Shown in pieces: positions 20,801 to 30,700 of a stretch of DNA of 64,000 nucleotides. How positions within the stretch are numbered: the first letter of the stretch is position 1; each line of letters begins with the position of its first letter. The stretch is taken from NCBI GenBank assembly GCA_935421135.1, contig OW285194.1, positions 15,523,376 to 15,587,375 of the forward strand, read 5' to 3'. The notes beneath the pieces are model-generated. The model was not told the origin of the DNA. It searched no databases and saw nothing but the letters and a program-made list of their open reading frames with translations. A program made the position numbers and the translations under genes. The DNA is from Bugulina stolonifera (taxonomy: Eukaryota; Bryozoa; Gymnolaemata; Cheilostomatida; Bugulidae).

Positions 20801-23800
20801 TACAAATGTCTGTACCAAAATCAAGGTCCTGACTGCAAACCGGAAAAAAGCGAATACGTTGCCTATCTGCTCTCTATGTAAAATCACATTTATCTCGTGG
20901 AAAAAGTTGTATGACCATATGAAGCAGCACAGCAGAAACACGCAATCAGCTGTAAAAAGTCATCACTGCACACGGTGTGGCCTTTCTTTTGCAAGTAGCA
21001 AATTGTGTCAGAAGCATCTATCAGTTTGTCGTCCTGCAACAAGCAATCCCATGCCTGATGCAGAGTTCAAAGGTCCTGCTAAAACCACAAAGGGCAAGAA
21101 ACAAGTTTCAAGCAAAAGTATTTGGCCTTGTCATCTTTGTGGGAAGATCGTAACCCACACTGGGGTTTGGAGCCATTTAAGTCTGGTTCATTCTACCCAT
21201 CCAGATGTCATTCCTATTCGTTCAGTCGAAGATGATGCAATTTTCCACATACCACCGACCTGTGTCTATTGTGGTATTACAACGGATGCCTATATTTCCT
21301 TGTATCAACACATGAAGCTGTGTAATGAAGCTAAATTGTGGCAGGAGAAAGGTGCTGCTTCCAAATTTAAATGTCAAAGTTGCCATCTGCTCTTCCAAGA
21401 TATCAAACAGTTTCAGTTTCACAAAAAATGGTTTCATGGTCCATTGACAAGCACTGAAAAGGTTGGATTTTCTGAAGACCTTGTTTATCCGTGCAACATC
21501 TGTGGCCGCGTCATGCTCAGTTTGTCTTCATTGGAAAATCATATGAGAGGTGTTCATTTCATTAAGTGCACTAAGGAAACAACAATTGAAGGAGTACCAA
21601 AGAGCCAAGCAGTATTCTCCGCGCCACATTGCAAAATGTGTAAAAAAGATTTCAGCAAATGGAGAGGGCTCTATATTCATATGCGCAAACACCATGGCTC
21701 AACCGGCAAGACCACACCAGAGTTGGATCTTCTTTGTCGACATTGTGGGCTCACTTTTCGGAATAAGGACCGGTTGAACAATCACAAACGACATTGTGGC
21801 AAGAACTTGAAGCCGTATAACATATCACTAAAACCGCATATTGGGAAAGCCACGGCTAACCAGCTCCCACCACCGCAGTCTAGTTTAACAGAAAAATCTA
21901 ACTGTGAACATCGAATCACTTGCGACTTCTGTGAAAAAGAGTTTGTTGAAGAGAATGTCTGGTTTCAGCACTTGAGTTTAATACATCGCATGACATCAAA
22001 TAAGTGCCAGGAAATGAGAAATACGTTGCGGGAAAAGCGATCAACGCTATCTGCTGAAAAATTTTCCGACTTGTTGCTTCCATCAAGTGGTGACTCTTCA
22101 ACCTTGAATGTAGATAGGATTAGTAGCCCAAACAATGCCAAAACTTTGTCACCTGATCAACTCCGGCACTCTTGCCGTGAATGTGATTTTAGTACAAAAT
22201 ATATCAATAACCTGTTGCGACATTATGCAAACATTCATGGCCTAAAGCTAACCAGAGAATCAATACTACCTAGCCAGCTTTGCTCTACTGCTGAAGAAAA
22301 ACTTGCTGTGGAGACACCTAAAAATCCTCCACAGTCTGCGCAGCAAGATTCTGTTGCTTCAAATGTGTGTAATACATCGTCGGATGAAGATGAGTGGGCC
22401 GATTTACCTACAGATGTTGGGACAAGCAGTAGCAGTGACAGTAGCTCTGAGAGTGACGAAGATGACATTTATAAAATGGACCCGAGTTATGCTAATCATC
22501 AGCAAGTGTCCTCATCAACATCCTCATGTTCATCAGATGAGGATGTTAACGCTGATGCTGCTCAGGTCTCCAGTGCATTGTGTGATGTTGAAGTTGCTAA
22601 TCATCAATCCGATGAGAGTGGTGTTGTAGGTTTAAATGCGGATATATTTCTTACAGGAAATGACTGTGTCATTAACACAAGTGATCTCCAGCTGATGAAT
22701 GGTAATGACTGCACTAAAAGTACCTCTCCAAAACTCACAGCCAAAACTGTGGTTGACCATAGTTTCAATCAGCCGTTGAATCGTAGTCCTCCGCCAACCT
22801 CTTCTGTGCATGACGATTGTGTGTCTGTCAAAAAGGTTGATCATGTTGACAGCTATAAGGCACAATTTGTTCAGGAGAAGGTGATTGATGTAACTAACTT
22901 TGCAATTGTGGAAACAATAACCGAGGATCATTTTGGCAACCAAACCCCCAATACAAATTCACCAACAGGCCAGGATGTGGATCGCAGAAACCTGAACAGT
23001 GCTTCGGTTGTAAGTCAAACAAGAAATCCACCAGTCGCTGTGTTACGCCCCTTCTCAGGCATACCAGAAACAACCGATTCTATTCTTGGTAAGACAACTT
23101 CATCCTCATCAAATTTTCCTGTTTCTCAGCCGAGCAATGTAAGAAAAGGTAAAATAAAGGACTCTCAACATATGACAAAAAGGGTCGGGGTAAGTGACTC
23201 GTCTCACATAGCAGAAAGACCCCAAAACCTACCTGACAACAAAAACAGACAAACCCTCAGTAGAGATGAAAGCAATGTAATATCGTTTCCAATATTTTTG
23301 GTCAATAAGACAGACTTCATTGTTCCCTGTACTGTGCAAAATGTACATATTTACCGACGAATCTCTTTGGTCTCCAGCAATGGGAAGATGTTATGGCACT
23401 TTGATCATTGGTATCAAAAGTTCAACCGCTGCCAATGGGTTGTCATTGCCTTACTCCCAAAACCTCTATTATACCTTGATCAGTTGGATAGGTTAATGAA
23501 ATGGATTATTGAAAACAAAATTGCTAGTTTTCCTTATTCTTTAAAGCAGATACCTCTGGTGTGCAGTCGTGATTGGGAGATAGAACCGCTGGTGAAAATT
23601 GTGTCTGGGTATGACACCATCACTTTCTCTGCCATTTGCTATTTATGTGGTAGGCTTACTATCGGCACCCAGGAAATCAAGATTCATAGTTCGAAAGAAC
23701 ACTCTATATGTCATTGGTGTGACCAAGTCTGTAGTGTACACAATTTTCATGTCTGCAATCCAACAAAAGCTCAAAATAAAGGCAATGGCATGAAGCAAAT

Positions 23801-25589
23801 TGCATTTGTTAAATTGTCTAGTCCTTCATCTGTGAACTGTACGGTTGTATATGTCAATGTTCAGCTTGTTCTTGCCAAGTCATCTTCGGATACAATAGGT
23901 GCCAAACCAGTTCTCACTTGTGCAACCGATCCCCAACTACAGAAACCTATGGCTAGCAATATGAACAAAGCAAATTTCCACATGGACCTTGCAAAAAAAC
24001 ACATGGCCTCCACTTGTGTGAGTGTAGTTAGAATGCATTCTGCTGATATTGGAGGGCTGCAGATACGCAAACATGGCCAACATTCTAGAAATCGCCGTCC
24101 TGTCCAAGATGATTCTGGAACAGCTACATATGCGACTTGCCAAGACACAGTTGGCCGTATTATGTCATCCGGCCGAGCCTCAAACATAAAAACTTCTCAT
24201 TCACTGCGTGCGAAACCAAGCCATTCCGATCAACAGGTCATGGAGTTTTACAAAATGAACAAATCATCCAAGCCCTACAAATGCAAATTTTGCTCTGCAG
24301 ACTTTCTGTTGTGGGTTGAAATGACACACCATCTACAAATGTCTCATAAAAAGTGTACATTGTGTGAATTGCAATTTAGTGGTAGAAAGGAGAGAGGAGA
24401 TCACATCACAAAGGACCACAATCAATTTATTTGCTTAGCCTGTGATCATACATGTGCCAGCAATGTTGACATCAGAACACATATAATACAGACCCATGTC
24501 AATATTCATACTGGCCTGTTTCATTGTAGCCAATGTGGAGACACAGATATTGATCCTGATGCTATTGTAGCTCATCTTGAAGAGCATGACTGTGATTCAA
24601 ACCAACAATGCTCTCTCTGCCACCAACGGTTGCCACCAGCACGACAAGAGCAATTGAAACATTTTGTTATTCATTCTTTTGAAGAGAGAATGCAATACCA
24701 ATGCGTTTCATGTGAGCAAGCATTTTTAGAGCCTTGGGCTTTAAGACACCACATTAATGTTGTTGCTCACAGTCGATCATGCCAAATTTGTCTTTTAACA
24801 TCTACTACTGAGGACACCGTGTGCGCATGTATTGGTAACCCTTCTGCTGGCATCCACGCTTTAGTCATGAAAAATATTTCCCAGTCTGACAAAAAACCTC
24901 CAGTGTGTACTTTGTGTTGGTCATCGATTGAGACCAATCTTGATTTAAGACTCCATTGTGATACTGAGCATAAGCAATGTTCTTTCCAATGTGAGACATG
25001 TGGACAAAGATTTGAGTTTGAACACCAAAAAAAGTTTCACATGGCCAAGCATCGACGCCCGCTACAGAGTTTAAAACTAACATTGTGTACTGGATGCATG
25101 CGAGTTGAATCTAAAGGAGTCAAACAAGGCGGGAGGGTGGATTGCCAACTCACTGAGACATGCCAATGGTGCAGATGTTCTATCACATACACAAGGAGTA
25201 CTACAACTCCTGCACCTTCTACAACTGCTACACCTGTAATGTCTAGCGATATGTTTGCTCGCTCTGCGGTCAGTATGACTGATGAAAGTCCAAATGATAA
25301 CAAACGAAGCCCCTCACCGGAGTTGAAAGTTCAGTCCTCTATTTCAATGGCAAATACATCACATTCTATCAGTTGGTTTACTTCCTCCTCGGACAGCAGT
25401 GATTCCGACTATGACGACAAACTAGTCATTGTACGCCAAGACACTTCCAGTTCCCACTCTCCGGTGTCTAACAAAGTGACCAGTTCTGCTCCCTCCCGCT
25501 CCATCTTCAACTGCAGCAGGTGCTCTTTTTCCTGTAAATTTAGGGCAGCTCTTAACAAACATATTCAAAAGAAACACGGCCTTAATTAA
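17856..25589 (+). CDS. Giant multi-C2H2 zinc-finger protein (2577 aa, single exon)
   Basis: One uninterrupted frame of 2577 codons from the ATG at 17856. The frame stays open upstream to an acceptor-like AG at 17796, so a short 5' coding exon cannot be excluded. About 27 C2H2 fingers lie in residues 200-1480 and about nine more in 2130-2577, the last ending the protein (CSRCSFSCKFRAALNKH). The linkers are long and not of the TGEKP type, so tandem DNA recognition of the KRAB-ZNF kind is not implied. Residues about 365-930 repeat a three-finger module (a CYPCTECPREF finger, a CF-CGK-F-W finger, a CGKVFSSKGN finger) four to five times with a period of 135-150 residues. An acidic Ser/Asp/Glu tract lies near 1508-1540, and a finger-free region with no known fold follows to about 2130. 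A nuclear nucleic-acid-binding role is inferred. No orthologue is recognised. Confidence 0.9.
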   Translation: MEIEKVEDEFGRVEEVRSGEDGTLTAVHTSGDQIGGVILAPTVGNVSSDKQLVAGVDDADGDKLSVHPKLENDVDLASNLAGKEVVHSQGEATDINLAKHFSCHNTPTEIISESEDSASTCSESASESNTHLANQAYQLCSRPFVMLETISPWKLGQLLDCLDRDEAPTTNEVEVKFELVNTGGNKVIEPELEQKIFETNPGQCKAAFPCYLCTQKFVNVAQVLSHGLDAHKQQLAEEKIMDLATGCPNCGLKYHHGDTLQKHIQLCQAKRQSEKRLHANSRQGNSNQTLSTAAKTLWKTRRQRLIKSKRPTCWLCGKKFRTWKLMYWHKKNVHCDSNESIELPKTTPMKEDEDFTIHTCHKCNKTFSSEHDLTSHHSECSDGLCYPCTECPREFAQLTGLRKHLTCIHNIYGSDQVLTSKPRSQMKVVDPICFACGIGFKTWDKAYKHMATCNYRSNVDKDDTSAAHACDKCGKVFSSKGNLVRHVRISHSNSHTRDRRSKFSSRLIVKNVSVDKPSNRLCYPCTKCPRDFIAPSYLKKHLSLIHNISPSHQVIASKPRNQMNNMTPACFTCGKVFKYWSHVYSHMRSVHSDSTSPHSSKTTTKLKDDVSAVVHACGTCGKVFSSKGNRMRHEQISHSKSKAVKSRFKPCERNPQRSSSNLLDATSRLSGMCYPCPECPREFSKIFSLKKHLTSIHKIPKHKQLIKPKPRNQMKILKPVCFQCGKHFVDWKGVYSHMRIFHSTSEGPDKGSSASCVDKNNIVDTHSCGQCGRIFTSKGNLVRHVRISHSHNQAQKRRYKLSSKNAGQRFHALCYQCTECPREFTKISNLRSHLTSTHKIPKPKQVIKSKPLNQMKALKPVCFMCGKQFVSWRGATTHMRIFHLASRTSKNDSSALLVDRKNIPEGYTCGECDKTFTSNGNLLRHMGASHSKGFARVTLRLDHQIKQAQDANSLLYSCSICQKSCRWKHGIIRHLRLVHKLSTNVCTKIKVLTANRKKANTLPICSLCKITFISWKKLYDHMKQHSRNTQSAVKSHHCTRCGLSFASSKLCQKHLSVCRPATSNPMPDAEFKGPAKTTKGKKQVSSKSIWPCHLCGKIVTHTGVWSHLSLVHSTHPDVIPIRSVEDDAIFHIPPTCVYCGITTDAYISLYQHMKLCNEAKLWQEKGAASKFKCQSCHLLFQDIKQFQFHKKWFHGPLTSTEKVGFSEDLVYPCNICGRVMLSLSSLENHMRGVHFIKCTKETTIEGVPKSQAVFSAPHCKMCKKDFSKWRGLYIHMRKHHGSTGKTTPELDLLCRHCGLTFRNKDRLNNHKRHCGKNLKPYNISLKPHIGKATANQLPPPQSSLTEKSNCEHRITCDFCEKEFVEENVWFQHLSLIHRMTSNKCQEMRNTLREKRSTLSAEKFSDLLLPSSGDSSTLNVDRISSPNNAKTLSPDQLRHSCRECDFSTKYINNLLRHYANIHGLKLTRESILPSQLCSTAEEKLAVETPKNPPQSAQQDSVASNVCNTSSDEDEWADLPTDVGTSSSSDSSSESDEDDIYKMDPSYANHQQVSSSTSSCSSDEDVNADAAQVSSALCDVEVANHQSDESGVVGLNADIFLTGNDCVINTSDLQLMNGNDCTKSTSPKLTAKTVVDHSFNQPLNRSPPPTSSVHDDCVSVKKVDHVDSYKAQFVQEKVIDVTNFAIVETITEDHFGNQTPNTNSPTGQDVDRRNLNSASVVSQTRNPPVAVLRPFSGIPETTDSILGKTTSSSSNFPVSQPSNVRKGKIKDSQHMTKRVGVSDSSHIAERPQNLPDNKNRQTLSRDESNVISFPIFLVNKTDFIVPCTVQNVHIYRRISLVSSNGKMLWHFDHWYQKFNRCQWVVIALLPKPLLYLDQLDRLMKWIIENKIASFPYSLKQIPLVCSRDWEIEPLVKIVSGYDTITFSAICYLCGRLTIGTQEIKIHSSKEHSICHWCDQVCSVHNFHVCNPTKAQNKGNGMKQIAFVKLSSPSSVNCTVVYVNVQLVLAKSSSDTIGAKPVLTCATDPQLQKPMASNMNKANFHMDLAKKHMASTCVSVVRMHSADIGGLQIRKHGQHSRNRRPVQDDSGTATYATCQDTVGRIMSSGRASNIKTSHSLRAKPSHSDQQVMEFYKMNKSSKPYKCKFCSADFLLWVEMTHHLQMSHKKCTLCELQFSGRKERGDHITKDHNQFICLACDHTCASNVDIRTHIIQTHVNIHTGLFHCSQCGDTDIDPDAIVAHLEEHDCDSNQQCSLCHQRLPPARQEQLKHFVIHSFEERMQYQCVSCEQAFLEPWALRHHINVVAHSRSCQICLLTSTTEDTVCACIGNPSAGIHALVMKNISQSDKKPPVCTLCWSSIETNLDLRLHCDTEHKQCSFQCETCGQRFEFEHQKKFHMAKHRRPLQSLKLTLCTGCMRVESKGVKQGGRVDCQLTETCQWCRCSITYTRSTTTPAPSTTATPVMSSDMFARSAVSMTDESPNDNKRSPSPELKVQSSISMANTSHSISWFTSSSDSSDSDYDDKLVIVRQDTSSSHSPVSNKVTSSAPSRSIFNCSRCSFSCKFRAALNKHIQKKHGLN

Positions 25590-26390
25590 TGCGTAATTTA
25601 CTCGAGACTTATAACTATGACAGTGGGCTATGCTCAGTTCATTACTTATACTAGTATTATATGCTTTTATACGGAATCCACACTAGTTTTTATGTAGCGT
25701 ATCTTTTGTATATATTATATATACATGTATGTGTCATCCATTGTATTTACTTAGTACTTTTATATGGGGTTTGGATTATTTTATCACTATAATATTAATA
25801 CAATATTTTTCATTTAACTTTGTTCTTCTTTCACTACAATAACATTTGAGTAAACCATAGCTCAATGACTCAATATGAGATTTAAGATGAACTATTAATT
25901 CAATTGTATCTTGACTCCTAGCTGATCTCACTAACTTAATACTAACTTGAGCTTAGGATGATATGTAAAGATATGACTTACAACTTCAATAATATGTTAA
26001 TCTAGTTATTGGGACATGGCTGGGTGGGCTAATTATACTCACGTCTGTTCATGATTTGCTGGTTCATGGTTTACTGGTTCATGGTTTACTGGTTCAAGAT
26101 TTACTGGTTCATGGTTTGGATAATGAATAGTCGCAAGACGTAGTCATGGGTTAATCGAATCCTTGCATGTGTAAGTTTTACACCACTATTTCCTACACTT
26201 TGTCTGTTGATATGCTATTGAATTTAGTAGCAGGAGTTTACCTGCATTTTAGTAGCAAGCGTTTACCTGCATTTTAGTAGCAGGAGTTTACCTGCGTTTC
26301 TCATAATTATTGTCTATTCTATTCTCTGAAATCTTGCTGATGCGACAATAAGCTTGGCTATATTGATAAATCAAATCACATGAATAACTT
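25590..26390. other. Zinc-finger gene 3' flank with short tandem blocks
   Basis: AT-rich. Two small tandem blocks are present: about 26055-26120 (units of GGTTCATGGTTTACT) and 26225-26297 (three 27-bp units containing TAGTAGCAGGAGTTTACCTG). No clear AATAAA was seen near the stop. Confidence 0.5.
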
Positions 26391-26439
26391 TTTCCAGCCT
26401 GAGGGTTATTTTGTATAGCTGGTTCCTACCTTCACTCAC

Positions 26440-26900
26440 AGATTATATTCTTGTAGATGTATATGCTCAAATGGTCTGTGGTAGAACCTATGATCAAGCT
26501 GACTGTAGATCACTGCTAGGTGCTTGCTTCCCGCATACCAGTCAGTGCACCAGAATAACTGACTACACAGGTATGTCGGTACGCTTTGCTCTCTCATGTA
26601 ACAGTTCATTCTCCTCCACTCTGCCGTGAGATCTCCTCCGGCTTGTCACATGCCAGCTGTAAATCAATCAGACTCTCTCCATCAAGGTGGTCAACAGGTA
26701 CCCTGCTGGTATTGATCACTTGACTGAGGCTGTCATATTCCACCGCCACTGGATGCCGCAATGTTAGTTACACTTATTCACACATCTCCATCTGATAAGG
26801 TTGTTTGTTTATATTGTTTAGTGTGTTTACTGTGTTTGTGAGGCAGAGAGTCAAAAGGCTGCGCTCAACCCTTATCTTGCTCAACATGTAAGTGTAGAAG
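26440..26900 (+). other. Possible Cys-rich exons of an unidentified or decaying gene
   Basis: Two stretches look exon-like. About 26459-26571 reads VYAQMVCGRTYDQADC and on to RITDYT, followed by a GTATGT donor. About 26602-26697 follows an ACAG acceptor, reads VHSPPLCREISSGLSHASC in the compatible phase, and ends before GTACCC. A third piece to 26889 ends at GTAAGT but does not join in frame. There is no start, stop or known domain. Treat this as a tentative partial or broken secreted-type gene. Confidence 0.25.
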
Positions 26901-27569
26901 GTGATAGATGGTTGTTATGTAACCAAGTGCTTCCACACTTAGCACTCTCTGTGAAGACTTGGCATTCTCGTTCCCTTATCATACAACATGCGCATGTGAG
27001 CCTGAGATCCCTAATACTACGATAGAGTAGGCCGTGTCTTGTTAGCCCAATTCCAAAATCAATATGCAGCAGGCTAAGTATTCGATTTTTGCTACAATTA
27101 CTTCATAATTTTGTTTGAAAATTTGATTTATGTTTTCACTAAAACTCGTCATCTTTATGAGTACAACCCTATGCTTGAGTACAGCTTGCTTTCTGTCTAG
27201 CAAGATCTTGATAATGAGCTGGATTAACAAGCAACTTGCTGTAGTACATGTATTATACAGTCAGTAGTAGATTTCCTGTAGTACATGTATTATACAATCA
27301 GTGGTAGATTTGGGTCAGGAGTTGCCTGTAACTGGTATACATGTTTGTTTATTAGTTCCAATGCTGTCTATGGACATTAATAACACAATTAATGTAATGT
27401 AATGATCACATGCCCTATCTTACAGTGTGTCCCCTTTACTAATGTACCCTGGAGAAGCATCCACGATTTAGAGTTATCATTACCTGATTACCTGTATTAA
27501 TATTGTATTTTATTGGTTTTATTTTAGTCATATGGTCCCAGGATTATTTGAACCAATGGTGGTAATAGT

Positions 27570-27685
27570 TCTAGCTTGACAGGTCTGTTGACGATGGCTT
27601 GACAGGTCTTTTGATGATAAGTTGACAGGTATGTTGGTGATAAGTTGACAGGTATGTTGGTGATAAGTTGGCAGGTATGTTGGTA
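27570..27685. repeat. About 23-bp tandem repeat in the promoter of the VWD gene
   Basis: Five to six copies of TTGACAGGTATGTTGGTGATAAG and variants, ending just before the TATA box. Confidence 0.85.
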
Positions 27686-27692
27686 ATAAAAG

Positions 27693-27700
27693 TATAAAAG
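27693..27700 (+). promoter_or_regulatory. TATA box of the VWD/EGF membrane protein gene
   Basis: TATAAAAG lies 61 bases upstream of the start codon. Initiation about 30 bases downstream would leave a 5' UTR of about 30 bases. This is the clearest core promoter in the window. Confidence 0.6.
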
Positions 27701-27753
27701 CTGCTGGTGCTGCCATTCCTGTATCATATTGTACTACAATTGAACTAGTAAGC

Positions 27754-30700
27754 ATGCATCTCACAACTGTTGGATGCTGGCTTGGACTCATCACCCTGGC
27801 ATATGGTAGGTCATCTGCATGGAGCTCACAGATGAAGACAGTTGTTGCAGTGAAACTAGTCACTCAATGAATATACATGTATATATGTGTAAATATTTGA
27901 TTTTGTATCGTCGGGTAAAGTGCTCTATAGGATGTGGTATTGTCCTAGAGCTAGTATAAACTATTATAAAATAGATGAAATTGACGATTTTAGTTTCTTT
28001 AATTTATTTTCCTACTACATAGTTTCGTACTTGCACAATGCAAGTACTCATCAGGTAAAATAAATCATACATTATGTACAACTTGATGTGAAGATTTTTT
28101 TAAAAAAAGGCATTAGTGTTTGCATTATGTATATATGTGTATGTGTGTACTTTATGTAACACCTAACGTAAAGATGGATATATGCATGTGAATATTCTGT
28201 TATATTGTGGTAATAGATTCTAGCTCATGATTTACTGTACATATATGTATGTGTAGCACATATTCTTTACCTACAGTATTTTATTACTTTCTTGAAGCAT
28301 TTATACCACAGTGCAGTTGATAGTTTTGGTTTTATTTAGCAGAAATTTTCTAATTGACTCGACAAAAACACATGGAGCAGGTGTGTAGGATCTAGTCTTT
28401 CAAAGACTATTTGGCTTTTTAAAACAATCGAGAGCACTTGGTGCGTAGTGACAACTCCAAGGCATTGAATCGCTCAAGTGTAACTATTTTATTGCGTTAC
28501 AAACTTGTGCTATAAGCTATGCTAAGGTGGTTATCATCTGTCTATTGTATTGTAGCGGCCGTTTCTAACGACCCATGTCTGCCAGAGAATCACCTTCTGC
28601 TTGACCAACCCGACAGAAGCACAGCTGTCAAGATTCAACCAAGTAAGTAATCCGAATACATCTACACACTTCCTGTTGTACATCTTTTCTACTATTTACA
28701 TGTTGTGTTTATTCATTACTGACTAAAATTCAGTTGACTATTTGACATTTTGTTGATAATCAGTGCTCGACTGTCTGTATTCCCCACTGCTTGTCATATC
28801 ACCATATTTATTGTAGCTGACACTGGAAGAACCGATGAGAAGCTAGCTAAAGGCTGGTATGTGTTTGCTAGTGCTGCCGGAGGAGAGATTCCAACAGCGG
28901 CACCGAAACCTGGATCCTGCAGCAGCAAGAAACCAATCTGGTTAAATGGTAGGCACCTACTTACACCTTACACTTACTTGCACCTAGGCACCTACTTACA
29001 CCTTTCACATGAGTTCACATATTATACTGTGGAAACAGTCTTGCTTACAGACTCATCTCATCTCAAAAATTTGCTTAAAGTGCATCAGAAAGATATTTTA
29101 TTCTTGTTACCTGACGGCATATCTATACAGAGAGACAGTCAGTGATGAGTCATACATATAATATATTATACATGTTATTACACATATCCACTAAGTAACA
29201 TTATATATCTGCCCAGGTACCCAGCCACCTCTCGATGGTAATATCCACACACTGGACCTGTGCTATTCACTCAGTGACTTTTCCCCTTGTGGTATCAAAC
29301 TGCAGATAAGAGCTAAGAGGTGTGTCAGTAATATTGTATATGAACTTGTATCCACGTCTTCCGCTAATGGAACGCAGAAGATCACCGAAGCATCCTACTG
29401 CGCAGGTAAATATTATGTAGTCTCTGTTGTTGTTCTTAGTGCGCAGGTAAATATCTAGTCTGTTTTTATTGTGCAGGTAAATATAATACTCATCAGAACT
29501 CATTATTTTACTTCACTTCTATAATTGGGTCTGTCTTCACATCTGGGACCATTCATCACTGGCCCCAGTGTGCATATTCACATACATATACACATACACA
29601 TACATATGCACATACACACACACATACACATACATGTGCTACTCTGTCTTTATCTATACTAACCTGTAGTTGCTATTTGGTTACAGGAAGTCAGAAGTTA
29701 TGCCCTCCTGGAGAGAGCTCTCTGACTGGATTCACACCAAACTGTTACGTTGGTACGACACCTAATAGTAGTTATCCTTCCTTCAGCTATACAAGTTTCA
29801 CAGTCTGTCTGTTTTTATCGTTTGTCGTTGTCTTCCTTTTCTCTCCTTTACCTTATAACTAAATGCTCCAACAGCCATATTCTTCAGTATAATTTTGTTC
29901 TAAATCAGCTTTCTCTAAAGTTTCAGTGAGTTACTTCAATCTACATTGTATGTTGCATTATTCTTTCTGGTCATTGTGTACACAACTCCTGAAATATCTG
30001 ACACATATTCAACACATTGTGTACACAACTCCTGAAATATCTGACACATATTCAACACATTGTGTACACAACTCCTCACTAAATCTAACACATTGTGTAC
30101 ACAACTCCTCACTATATCTAACACTAAAGTGCTACTGGAGCATATTATTATTGCTTAGAAATTTTTGTATAATTGGAACAGCAAGTGGAGAAGTTTGCTT
30201 AATTTGGAATGATTATTTTATTTGGTTAATAATTTCATATTTCTTGAAATACAAACATTAGATACTGTTATTATAATAGAGTTTGAGTTGATCAATAAAT
30301 GAACATTATAAAATATAAAATTCTCCATTTGCTGTTGTTATAAGTACACTGGAAAGAGGCACATGGTCTTAGAGCATACTTCAGTTGGTACTTGGTATAG
30401 TCACCACTGTGTAGCCATCCTAGTACAGGCAAACCTTCCTACCTGGAAATAAAATACTATTAATTTTTATTACAGTTAAGAAAAGAAAACCAGCCACTTG
30501 AGTCATTATATATGTCTTGTACATCAAGTATAATTTACACAGAATTTGGAGGAATTATTTTTAATGCACATGTAATACTTTTCCAGCTTTTTAGCTGTGC
30601 ACTTTTAGCATTCTCAACATTTTGTGTACACAACTCCTGATATATCTAGCACATTGTGTACACAACTCCTGATATATCTAGCACATTGTGTACACAACTC

